From DAOMFB01 sp035519355 (lineage in GTDB: Bacteria > Acidobacteriota > Thermoanaerobaculia > UBA5066), in assembly GCA_035519355.1 (NCBI GenBank), contig DATIWM010000302.1, positions 1 through 14,098 on the forward strand: a DNA stretch of 14,098 nucleotides, given 5' to 3'. A program made the position numbers and the translations under genes. This document shows, in pieces, positions 6,710 through 14,000 of this stretch. The notes under the pieces are model-generated. The model worked only from the letters and a program-made list of their open reading frames with translations, was not told the origin of the DNA and did not search any database. Positions within the stretch are counted from its first letter, which is position 1, and every line of letters starts with the position of its first letter.

Positions 6710-8139
6710 GGCTCGCCCTTTTCCTCGCGGCGCAGGCCGTAACGCTCGATCTTCTTGTAGAGGTTCGACCGCGGCGTGTCGATCATCTCGGCCGTCCGCG
6801 TCACGTTGCCGCCGTTCTCGGCGAGCTTGGCTGTGATGAAGAGCCTCTCCGACTCGTCCTGGAACGCCTGCAGCGTTCGGGTGGCCAGGAGCCGGCTCCA
6901 GGCGTCGTCGGCGGGAGGCGCGGCCGTCTCCGACGGAGCGCCGACGACCTTCCCGTTCCGGACGACGACGGACGGTGCCCCGCCCTCGGGCCGGGGCGCG
7001 CCGTCCACGTGCGCCTCGTCGATCACGTCGCCGTCGGTCATGATGATCAGTCGTTCGACGTGGTTCTTCAGCTCGCGGACGTTCCCCGGCCAGGGCCGCC
7101 GGGCGAGGGCCTCGAGCGCCGCGTCGGTGAAGCGCTTCGGCCGGTAGTTGTTCGTCCGGGTGAAGAGGTCGGCGAAGTGCAGGACGAGGGGCGGCACGTC
7201 TTCGAGGTGCTCGGCGAGGAGCGGCGTCCGGATCGGCACGACGTTCAGCCGGTAGAAGAGGTCCTCGCGGAACCTCCCCTTCGCGATGAGGTCCGGCAGC
7301 TCGCGATTCGTCGCCGCCACCACCCGGACCCTCACCTTGACGACGCGCGGGCTCCCGACCGGCTCCACCTCGCCTTCCTGCAGGACGCGGAGGACCTTCG
7401 CCTGGGCGGAGGCGGACATGTCGCCGATCTCGTCGAGGAAGATCGTCCCGCCGTCGGCCTCCACGAACTTCCCGGTCTGCTTCCGGTCGGCGCCCGTGAA
7501 AGCGCCGCGCTCGTGGCCGAACAGCTCCGACTCGATGAGCGAGTCGGGGATCGCCGCGCAGTTCACCTGCACGAACGGTCCCCCCTTCACGAGCGAGGCC
7601 TCGTGGATCGCCCGCGCGACCAGCTCCTTGCCCGTCCCGCTCGGGCCGACGACGAGGACCGTGGCCGGCGTCGGCGCGGCCTTTCCGATGTCGGCGAGGA
7701 GCTTTCTCATCGAGTCGCCCGTCCCGACGAGGCGCGTGATCCCGAGGCGCCGTTTCAGCTCCTCGTTCTCGCGGACCAGTCGCGAGGCGTCGAGCACCCG
7801 CCGCAGGGCGTTCAGGACGTGCTCGGAGGAGAGCGGTTTCTCGAGAAAGTCCGCGGCGCCCGCCCGGACGGCCTCCATCGCCGTCCGGATATCGCCATGC
7901 CCCGAGATCATGACGACCGGTGCGGCGACGCCCTTCGCGCGGAGCTTCGCCAGCGTCTCCATCCCGTCCTGGCCCGGCATCTTGATGTCGAGGAGGAGCG
8001 CGTCGTGATCCGCCGCCTCCGCCACGGCGCCCGCTCCCGAGGTGACGGCCGTCACCTCGAAGCCCTCCTCGACGAGCAGGGTCCGGAGCGACTCGCGGAT
8101 GTCGGCCTCGTCGTCGCAGATGAGGATCCGGTGCGCCAT
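6706..8139 (-). CDS. Sigma-54-dependent response regulator, NtrC/NtrX class
   Basis: A phosphorylation-controlled activator of sigma-54 promoters, 477 residues. The receiver domain (1-117) has acidic Asp9/Asp10, phospho-acceptor Asp51 (LLLDIKMPGQDG), Ser79 and Lys101. A short coiled linker (RLVRENEELKRRLG) precedes the AAA+ domain, which has Walker A GPSGTGKE (165-172), the sigma-54 contact loop GAFTGA (212-217), Walker B FLDEIG (Asp236, Glu237), and PWPGNVRELKN. The C-terminus is a Fis-type helix-turn-helix (about 438-468, NGGNVTRTAEMIDTPRSNLY). It is complete, with ATG at 8139. No partner sensor kinase lies in the window. It overlaps pyrE as ATGA and heads the minus-strand run. A TATTCT hexamer 8 nt before the start suggests a leaderless promoter. 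The overall look is NtrX-like, but I do not assign a gene name. Confidence 0.93.
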   Translation of the reverse strand: MAHRILICDDEADIRESLRTLLVEEGFEVTAVTSGAGAVAEAADHDALLLDIKMPGQDGMETLAKLRAKGVAAPVVMISGHGDIRTAMEAVRAGAADFLEKPLSSEHVLNALRRVLDASRLVRENEELKRRLGITRLVGTGDSMRKLLADIGKAAPTPATVLVVGPSGTGKELVARAIHEASLVKGGPFVQVNCAAIPDSLIESELFGHERGAFTGADRKQTGKFVEADGGTIFLDEIGDMSASAQAKVLRVLQEGEVEPVGSPRVVKVRVRVVAATNRELPDLIAKGRFREDLFYRLNVVPIRTPLLAEHLEDVPPLVLHFADLFTRTNNYRPKRFTDAALEALARRPWPGNVRELKNHVERLIIMTDGDVIDEAHVDGAPRPEGGAPSVVVRNGKVVGAPSETAAPPADDAWSRLLATRTLQAFQDESERLFITAKLAENGGNVTRTAEMIDTPRSNLYKKIERYGLRREEKGEP

Positions 8140-8147
8140 CGAAGATG

Positions 8148-8153
8148 AGAATA
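8148..8153 (-). promoter_or_regulatory. Possible -10 element (TATTCT) for the response-regulator operon
   Basis: The minus strand reads TATTCT, eight bases, then the ATG of the regulator. It matches the -10 consensus at four of six positions. There is no Shine-Dalgarno and no clear -35. Together with the divergent element at 8192-8197 it suggests back-to-back promoters in a 65-bp gap. Confidence 0.4.
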
Positions 8154-8178
8154 GCGGATCGGGTGGGCCCGGGCCGCC

Positions 8179-8188
8179 GGGAATTCCC
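8179..8188. promoter_or_regulatory. Palindrome GGGAATTCCC between divergent promoters
   Basis: A perfect 10-bp palindrome lies between the two outward-facing -10-like hexamers, just upstream of the plus-strand one. The position fits an operator, but a 10-bp palindrome can arise by chance and no regulator is assigned. Confidence 0.25.
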
Positions 8189-8191
8189 CGG

Positions 8192-8197
8192 TAGACT
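8192..8197 (+). promoter_or_regulatory. Possible -10 element (TAGACT) for the ketopantoate-reductase-like gene
   Basis: TAGACT is followed by seven bases (CGGGGGC) and the ATG at 8205. It matches the -10 consensus at four of six positions, and the spacing would start the transcript at the start codon. The G-run could alternatively act as a weak ribosome site. No -35 is apparent. Confidence 0.4.
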
Positions 8198-8204
8198 CGG
8201 GGGC

Positions 8205-9173
8205 ATGACGGACGACCCGATGCGCATCGCGATCCTGGGCGCCGGAGGCGTCGGGGGGTACTTCGGCGGCGAACTGGCCCGCGCCGGGCAACGTGTCACG
8301 CTCCTGGCCCGCGGCGCGCACCTCGCCGCCCTCCGGGAGCGCGGCCTTTCCGTGCGGACGCCCGAAGGATCCTTCACGGTTCGGGTGGAGGCGACCGACG
8401 ATCCGATGGCACTGGGCGAGGCCGACCTGGCGATCGTGGCCGTCAAGACCTACTCCGTGCCGGAGGTCGTCGGGACGGCGCGCCTCCTCGCCGCGGCGGG
8501 CGCCACGATCCTGCCTCTCCTCAATGGCGTCGAGGCGGCGGGCCGGCTCGCCGCCGGCGGCGTGTCCCCGGAGAGGATCCTCGGCGGGCTGGCCAGCCTG
8601 AGCGTCGCCCGGATCGGCCCGGGGGCCGTCGAGCGGCGGAGCCCCTTCCGGAGGATCACGGTCGGCGAGCTCGGCGGCGGGCTCTCGGAGCGCGCCGAGC
8701 GGATCGGATCCGTCTTCCGCCAGGCCGGCGCGGACGTGGCCGTCTCGAGCGACATCGAGGCCGACCTCTGGCGGAAGCTCGCCTTCATCGCGTCCATGGC
8801 CGCGGCCTGCGGCCTCGCCCGCTCGAGCGTCGGGCCCGTGCGCGAAGCGCCCTACGGAAGGCTTCTCTTCTCCCGTGCCGTGGACGAGGCCTTGTCCGTG
8901 GCCCGCGCACGCGGCGTCGCCGTGGCCGACGACGACGGCACGAAGACTCTCGCGTTCATCGACTCGCTCGGCGAAGGCCTCCGGCCGAGCTTCCTCCTCG
9001 ACCTCGAAGCGGGCGGACCGAACGAGCTGGACGACCTCTGCGGCGCGGTCTCGCGCCTCGGTCGCGAGGCGGGTGTTCCGACGCCGATCCACGACACGGC
9101 CACGGCGGCGCTCTCGGCGGCGGGTCGTCGCGGGCCGCAGGAGGCCCCCGCGGAGAGGGCGCGACGCTCTTGA
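8205..9173 (+). CDS. Ketopantoate reductase family (ApbA/PanE-like) oxidoreductase
   Basis: Classic members reduce 2-dehydropantoate to pantoate with NADPH for CoA synthesis. The 322-residue protein has the dinucleotide-binding start RIAILGAGGVGGYFGG (GxGxxG at 12-17), AVKTYSVPE with Lys81, LPLLNGVEA with Asn107, LWRKLAFIAS with Lys191, and a C-terminal helix with Ser262 and Glu274 (GGPNELDDL). The position four residues after Lys191, Asn180 in the E. coli enzyme, is Ile195. That pattern occurs in a large set of PanE-like paralogues whose substrates are not established, so the panE name is withheld. ATG at 8205 is preferred. An in-frame ATG at 8220 would give the more typical N-terminus, and one at 8145 would run into the divergent promoter region. 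It is a stand-alone gene, divergent from the regulator. Confidence 0.85.
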   Translation: MTDDPMRIAILGAGGVGGYFGGELARAGQRVTLLARGAHLAALRERGLSVRTPEGSFTVRVEATDDPMALGEADLAIVAVKTYSVPEVVGTARLLAAAGATILPLLNGVEAAGRLAAGGVSPERILGGLASLSVARIGPGAVERRSPFRRITVGELGGGLSERAERIGSVFRQAGADVAVSSDIEADLWRKLAFIASMAAACGLARSSVGPVREAPYGRLLFSRAVDEALSVARARGVAVADDDGTKTLAFIDSLGEGLRPSFLLDLEAGGPNELDDLCGAVSRLGREAGVPTPIHDTATAALSAAGRRGPQEAPAERARRS

Positions 9174-9189
9174 AGCCTGGGGCCGGGAA

Positions 9190-9397
9190 GACGACATTCC
9201 TGTCGTCGAGCCGGTCCGGGAGCCCCACTTCCCGCTTTCGGGAGCGCCGTCCTTGATTGAGGGCCGAGTCAGAGCCGGGCCGCGGTCGGCCCCTTCCTCA
9301 TTGAGGCGCCGGCCGCGGCCGGCGCGGCAGGCGGCGACGCGTCCCTCCGCCGAGTGGAACGAATCGGCCCGCACCCCAAGCGACGACAGTCCTGTCG
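9190..9397. repeat. Two copies of a palindromic 16-mer, GACGACA[T/G]TCCTGTCG
   Basis: Copy one lies at 9190-9205 and copy two at 9382-9397; they differ at one base. Each is built on the inverted repeat CGACA-N4-TGTCG, and copy one extends to a 7-bp stem (9190-9207) with loop TTCC. No T-run follows, so an intrinsic terminator is unlikely. Paired operator sites are plausible. Confidence 0.6.
9306..9325. repeat. Perfect 20-bp GC palindrome
   Basis: The left arm GCGCCGGCCG (9306-9315) is exactly reverse-complementary to the right arm (9316-9325), with no spacer. It lies in the middle of the glnA upstream region. It could be a protein-binding site or simple GC-rich low complexity. Confidence 0.6.
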
Positions 9398-9518
9398 GCT
9401 TCTGATCCGATTCATACAACTTCGTAGAGACAAGAAGACCCGCCTCGCAATGCCATCGAGCCAGCGTAGTCGAGCCGGTGGAAGGACTTCCAGCGCTCTC
9501 CCTGAGGTCCGTCCGCGG

Positions 9519-9534
9519 CGGCACATATCCTGCC
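9519..9534 (+). promoter_or_regulatory. Possible sigma-54 promoter for glnA
   Basis: CGGCAC, five bases, CTGCC keeps the essential GG (9520-9521) and GC (9532-9533) with ten bases between. It matches TGGCAC at five of six and TTGC at three of four positions. The transcript would start near 9545, giving a leader of about 70 nt. glnA is a classic sigma-54 target in proteobacteria. Confidence 0.35.
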
Positions 9535-9545
9535 TACGGCTCGCG

Positions 9546-9574
9546 TTCGAAAGCCCGGCCGACGGGGATAGACT
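9546..9574 (+). promoter_or_regulatory. Possible sigma-70-type promoter for glnA
   Basis: TTCGAA (9546-9551) and TAGACT (9569-9574) are 17 bp apart. The -10 hexamer equals the one proposed at 8192, but the -35 match is poor (three of six). It is an alternative to, or a second promoter beside, the sigma-54-like site. Confidence 0.3.
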
Positions 9575-9596
9575 CCCGCCGCCAACGGAAATGACT

Positions 9597-9604
9597 GAGG
9601 AGGA
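9597..9604 (+). promoter_or_regulatory. Strong Shine-Dalgarno of glnA
   Basis: GAGGAGGA lies 8 nt before the ATG at 9613 and fixes that start. It is the best ribosome site in the window. An ATG at 9605 directly after it opens only a three-codon frame that ends across the real start codon, and its spacing from the site is too short. Confidence 0.85.
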
Positions 9605-9612
9605 ATGGTCGA

Positions 9613-11025
9613 ATGACCCCGAAAAACGTCATCCAGCTCATGAAGGAAAAGAAGGCCACGGCGGTCGATTTCAAGTTCAACGACTTCCTGGGCATCTGGC
9701 AGCACTTCACGACGCCGATCAGCGAGGTGGACGAGTCGGTGTTCGAGGAAGGCCTCGGCTTCGACGGCTCGTCGATCCGCGGCTGGCAGCCGATCCACGC
9801 CAGCGACATGCTCGTGATGCCCGATCCCACCACCGCGGTCATGGACCCCTTCACGAAAGACCCGACTCTCTCCCTCATCTGCAACATCGTCGATCCGATC
9901 ACGAAGCAGGACTACTCTCGCGACCCCCGGAACATCGCGCGGAAGGCCGAGGCCTACCTCCGATCGACGGGGATCGGAGACGTCGCCCACTTCGGCCCGG
10001 AGCCGGAGTTCTTCATCCTGGACGAGGTCCGCTACGATCAGAACCAGCACTGCGGCTACTACTACCTCGACTCGGGTGAGGGGCAGTGGAACACGGGGCG
10101 GGACGAGAAGCCGAATCTCGGATACAAGCCGCGCTACAAGGAGGGCTATTTCCCCGTCGCGCCGACCGACAGCCTGCACGACATCCGCCAGGAGATGGTG
10201 CAGACGATGGAGCAGCTGGGCTACCGCGTGGAGAAGCAGCACCACGAGGTGGCGACCGCCGGGCAGGCCGAGATCGACATGCGGTTCATGCCGCTCGTGA
10301 AGATGGCCGACGCGCTGATGTGGTTCAAGCACATCTGCAAGAACGTCGCGCGGCGGCACGGCAAGACGGTGACCTTCATGCCGAAGCCGATCTTCCTCGA
10401 CAACGGGAGCGGCATGCACACGCACCAGAGCATCTGGCGCGGAGACAAGCCTCTCTTCGCGGGCGACGGCTACGGCGGCATGAGCGAGATGGCCATGCAT
10501 TACATCGGCGGGATCCTCAAGCACGCCCCGGCGCTGGCGGCGTTCACGAATCCGGGGACCAACAGCTACCGGAGGCTCGTGCCGGGCTTCGAGGCTCCGG
10601 TGAACCTCGCCTACTCGAGCCGGAACCGGAGCGCGGCGATCCGGATCCCGATGTACAGTCCCAGCCCGAAGGCCAAGCGGATCGAAGTCCGCTTCCCGGA
10701 TCCCACCTGCAACGGGTACCTCGCCTTCGCCGCGATGCTGATGGCCGGCCTCGACGGCATTCAGAAGCGGATGAGTCCGGGAGAGCCGCTGGACAAGGAC
10801 ATCTACGCCCTGACGCCCGAGGAGCTGAAGGACGTGCCGGCCATGCCGGCGAGCCTGGACGAGGCCCTCGGCAACCTGGAGGAGGACCATGAGTTCCTTC
10901 TCAAGGGCGACGTCTTCACCGAGGACGTCGTCGAGACCTGGATCGAATACAAGATGACGAACGAGGTGAGCGCCATGCGGCTGCGGCCGCACCCCCACGA
11001 GTTCGCCCTCTACTTCGACGCCTGA
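9613..11025 (+). CDS. glnA: Glutamine synthetase, type I (adenylylation-regulated)
   Basis: Makes glutamine from glutamate, ammonia and ATP; the enzyme is a cytosolic dodecamer. At 470 residues it has the standard GSI length. Signatures are GFDGSSIRGW (49-58), the active-site FGPEPEFFI (127-135), NGSGMHTHQS (264-273, nucleotide and glutamate site), NPGTNSYRRLVPG (313-325), NRSAAIRIP (338-346) and RIEVRFPDP (356-364). Tyr398 in DKDIYALTPEEL matches the tyrosine that GlnE adenylylates in enteric GSI. Its presence beside a convergent glnE argues that this control operates here. The start is set by a strong GAGGAGGA site. A perfect inverted repeat follows the stop. It has its own promoter region and no co-transcribed neighbour in the window. 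No PII gene (glnB/glnK) is visible. Confidence 0.98.
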   Translation: MTPKNVIQLMKEKKATAVDFKFNDFLGIWQHFTTPISEVDESVFEEGLGFDGSSIRGWQPIHASDMLVMPDPTTAVMDPFTKDPTLSLICNIVDPITKQDYSRDPRNIARKAEAYLRSTGIGDVAHFGPEPEFFILDEVRYDQNQHCGYYYLDSGEGQWNTGRDEKPNLGYKPRYKEGYFPVAPTDSLHDIRQEMVQTMEQLGYRVEKQHHEVATAGQAEIDMRFMPLVKMADALMWFKHICKNVARRHGKTVTFMPKPIFLDNGSGMHTHQSIWRGDKPLFAGDGYGGMSEMAMHYIGGILKHAPALAAFTNPGTNSYRRLVPGFEAPVNLAYSSRNRSAAIRIPMYSPSPKAKRIEVRFPDPTCNGYLAFAAMLMAGLDGIQKRMSPGEPLDKDIYALTPEELKDVPAMPASLDEALGNLEEDHEFLLKGDVFTEDVVETWIEYKMTNEVSAMRLRPHPHEFALYFDA

Positions 11026-11033
11026 TCCCGCTC

Positions 11034-11070
11034 CGGGGGAACCCGCCCCTCATCAGGTCGGGTTCCCCCG
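11034..11070. terminator. Bidirectional hairpin terminator shared by glnA and glnE
   Basis: CGGGGGAACCCG (11034-11045) and CGGGTTCCCCCG (11059-11070) form a perfect 12-bp stem with a 13-nt loop. It fills most of the 49 bp between the two convergent stop codons. T-runs on both sides are poor (AACTTCATT after glnA), so it may be a weak or Rho-aided terminator, or serve mainly to separate converging transcripts. Confidence 0.75.
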
Positions 11071-11074
11071 AACT

Positions 11075-14000
11075 TCATTCCAGCAGTCTCAGGCTCAGTT
11101 CCTGGACGCTCCCGCTGTATCGCGCCATCTCCTCCCGAAGCTGTCCGAGGTCGCTCCCGTAGCGCAGGCGGCGGGCGAGGTAGGCGAAGCCCTCGCTGCC
11201 GAACGGCGGAACGGTCACGTCCTTCGCGTTGCCCCGCACGACGCGCAGCGCCTCGATCAGCCACCGGAGGAACGTCTGCGCCTTCCTCAATCGCTCGTGG
11301 TCGCCCGGTGACAGGATTCCCGCGGCGGCCAGCGCCGCCATCGCCTCCCTCGTGTTTGTCTTGCGCAGTCCCTCATCCCGGTGTCCGTGTCGCATCTGGA
11401 GGCCCTGGACCAGGTACTCAAGATCCACCAGCCCGCCGGGGCTGAACTTCGGGTTGAACGTTCCGCCCCGCACGAGATGCCGGACCTGGCGCTCCCGCAT
11501 GGCCCGCATCGCCATCACGTCGAACGGGCCGCCGTCGTACACCAGCTCGTCCCGGAGCCGGGCCACCTCCCGCCCCAGCCGGGCGTCCCCGGCGATCGGA
11601 CGAAGCCGGATCAGGGCCTGCCTCTCGTACGCCCAGGCCGGGCCGCTGCGGGCGAAATAGCGGCGGAACCCGTCCAGAGACACCGCCATGCTTCCGGCGC
11701 TTCCCCAGGGGCGGAGCCTGAGGTCGATCTCGAAGACGCCCTCCCGCTTCGCCCGGATGGCGCCCACGAAAGCCTGGACGAGCTTCTCGTGGAACACCGC
11801 GGCGGAGATCCGCTCGGGCCCTTCCGTCTCGCCGTCTCCCGAATGGACGAACATCAGCTCGATGTCCGAAGCGAAGCCCAGTTCCCGGCCGCCGCACTTC
11901 CCGAGGGCGCAGACGGCGAGACGGGACGGCGAGCCGTCCTCGAGGCGTGGGCTGCCGAAGGACCGGATCAGCTCCTCTTCGCAGAGCCGGACGACGGCCC
12001 CCACGACGACCTCGGCCAGGTCCGTCAGCTCCTCCCCGAAGCGGGTGAACTCCGACGTGTGTCCCAGGATCTGCCTCATGTCGATCCGGAACAGCTCGCG
12101 GTCCTTGAAGGCGTTCAGGGCGGCGCGCCACGCCGTCGGCGTCCCCCGGCCGCCTGCGCCGGCGGGCACGCCGTGAAGCGCTTCCTGAAGCTCGGCCTTC
12201 AGCTCGGCCGCCGTCTTCGCCGGGACGTCCAGGTTCCGCACGACCGGGAGAAGGTTGGCGTGCTGGAGCCTCAGGAAGTCATCCCAGAGGAAATCGCTGA
12301 CCCCGAGGAGCTGCGCGAGGGTGTCGAGGACCTTCGGGCTCTCGAGCGAGGCCAGCTCGTCCGGCCAGTCCGGGCGGCTGAAGAGCTGGCCGACGAACTC
12401 GCCGAAATGGAGCAGGGCCGATTCGGGATTCGGCGCGTGAGGGAGGAGGTGCGTGAAGTGCTTGATGAGGACGGTGGCGGTCCGGAGCTCGCGCTGGCGG
12501 TCGGGCGAGGAGATCTTCGCCCCGGCGGCGTCCGTCACGTAGAACGTGTCGCAGACCTGGCTGCCCGCCGACCCCGCCGTCATCCGCGCGATGTAGATTC
12601 CGTGAAGAGCAAAGGCGTTCGTCAGCTCGTAGAGGAACCCGGCGGTGTCGGGGGCGTCGATGCGAAGGACCGTGTACTTCTCGGAGCCCTCGTTGTCGAT
12701 CTCGATCTCCACGGGATAGAGCGGCGCCGCCGCACCGGCGATCGCCTGCTGCGTCGCCGCGGCCCGCCGGGCGATCTCTCCGCGCGCTGCCTGCTGATTT
12801 CCGGCCCGCATCAGGCGGAGCAGGGCCTCGAGATCAATCGTGAAGCGCTCCCAGATCTCCTCCGCTCCGGACTCTTCGCGCAGCGGACGGACGAGGAAGA
12901 CGTCGACCGTCTTCCGGCGGACGTCGGCGCCCCCGCCCGCCGGGGGGGTCCTGCGGCGAACCGGGCCGCTCCACGGGGTCTCCGCTCCGCCGGTCCGGAG
13001 CCGGGGAAGCCCTTTCCCGGCCGCCGGGCGCTCCTGCGGCTCGTAGGTGAACGCGTCCGCGTTGTGGATGCTGAATCCGCTGGCGAACAGGAGTCCGCAG
13101 ATGAGCGACAGCTCCCCGGGGAAATCGTAGCCGACGACCGTGACGCGCCGGAGTCCGTCCGGAAGAAGGGACGTGTCCACCGCCACGAGATGGTCGTCGT
13201 CGAGCTGCTCCGTCAGGAGGACGTGCCGCCGGATCTCTTCCTCGCTGAAGGTCGCTGCGTAGGAGGGATCCATTCTCGCGGCGTGGTCGCGCACGCGGGG
13301 GCTGGAGGGTGTCGGGGGGGAATCCACGGGTGTGGCCATCTTCTCGCTCCCCAGATGTTTCATGTAGATCGCCCGAATCGCGATGCGGTGCTCCCGGTGC
13401 CGGGACCGGAAGCGCTCCCCCGCCCGATCGCCTTCGAACCCGAGCCGCCGGGCCAGCTCGCCGATCGCCTCCGCGGCGGCCGGCAACTCATGGGTCTGAC
13501 GGTCGTGCATCACCTGCAGGTGGTGCTCGATGGTCCGGAGGAAGACGTAGCCCTCCCGGAGGACGCGCGCATCCTCCGGAGGGAGAACGCCCGCGGCCGC
13601 GAGGAGCGCCACCGCGTCGAGGGTGTTCCGGCTCCGGACGGAGGGCCTCTCCCCGCCGTGCGCCAGCTGGAGGTACTGGACGACGAACTCGACGTCGCGG
13701 ATCGAGCCTTCGCCGAGCTTCACCTCCCGCAGCTCCGACCCCTTGCGGCGGAGGACCTTCTCGGTGAGCTGCTTCATGGCGTGGACCCCGTGACGCGCTG
13801 CTTCCGCCGTCGTCCCGAACAGGAGCGGTTCGACGCGGCGAAGGCACTCCGTCCCGGTCTCCTCGTCGCCGGCGATGACGCGCGCCTTCAGCAGGGCCTG
13901 TTTCTCCCAGAGGCGCGCGTGCCTCGCCACATACGCGACCATCCCGTCCACCGAGGAGACGAGCGGTCCCGCCTCTCCCCAGGGGCGCAGCCGCATGTCG

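Larger units (their letters stand above)
9174..9612 (+). other. 439-bp non-coding stretch upstream of glnA
   Basis: I see no convincing gene here on either strand; open frames crossing it are shadows that extend into the neighbours. It holds two near-identical copies of a palindromic motif (9190-9205 and 9382-9397), a 20-bp perfect palindrome (9306-9325), two possible promoters near its right end and a strong ribosome site. Its 9401-9450 part is noticeably more AT-rich than the surroundings. A small RNA is possible but not supported by any structure I recognise. Confidence 0.7.

Noticed and set aside
9190..9207. The hairpin just after the PanE-like stop, considered as its terminator
   Set aside because: No T-tract follows, and its sequence recurs 192 bp away, which fits a binding motif better.
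9605..9616. A three-codon upstream frame (ATG GTC GAA TGA) overlapping the glnA start
   Set aside because: Its ATG directly abuts the Shine-Dalgarno, too close for initiation, so a translational switch is unlikely.
9412..10998. A 528-codon open frame on the minus strand opposite glnA
   Set aside because: No recognisable motifs, biased composition, and it lies opposite an unmistakable glutamine synthetase gene with a strong ribosome site.
12452..13153. The ACT region of glnE as a separate gene or the tail of a glnD gene
   Set aside because: The frame is unbroken on both sides, with GlnE motifs before and after, and the flanking halves are GlnE-type and not GlnD-type; no HD domain is seen.
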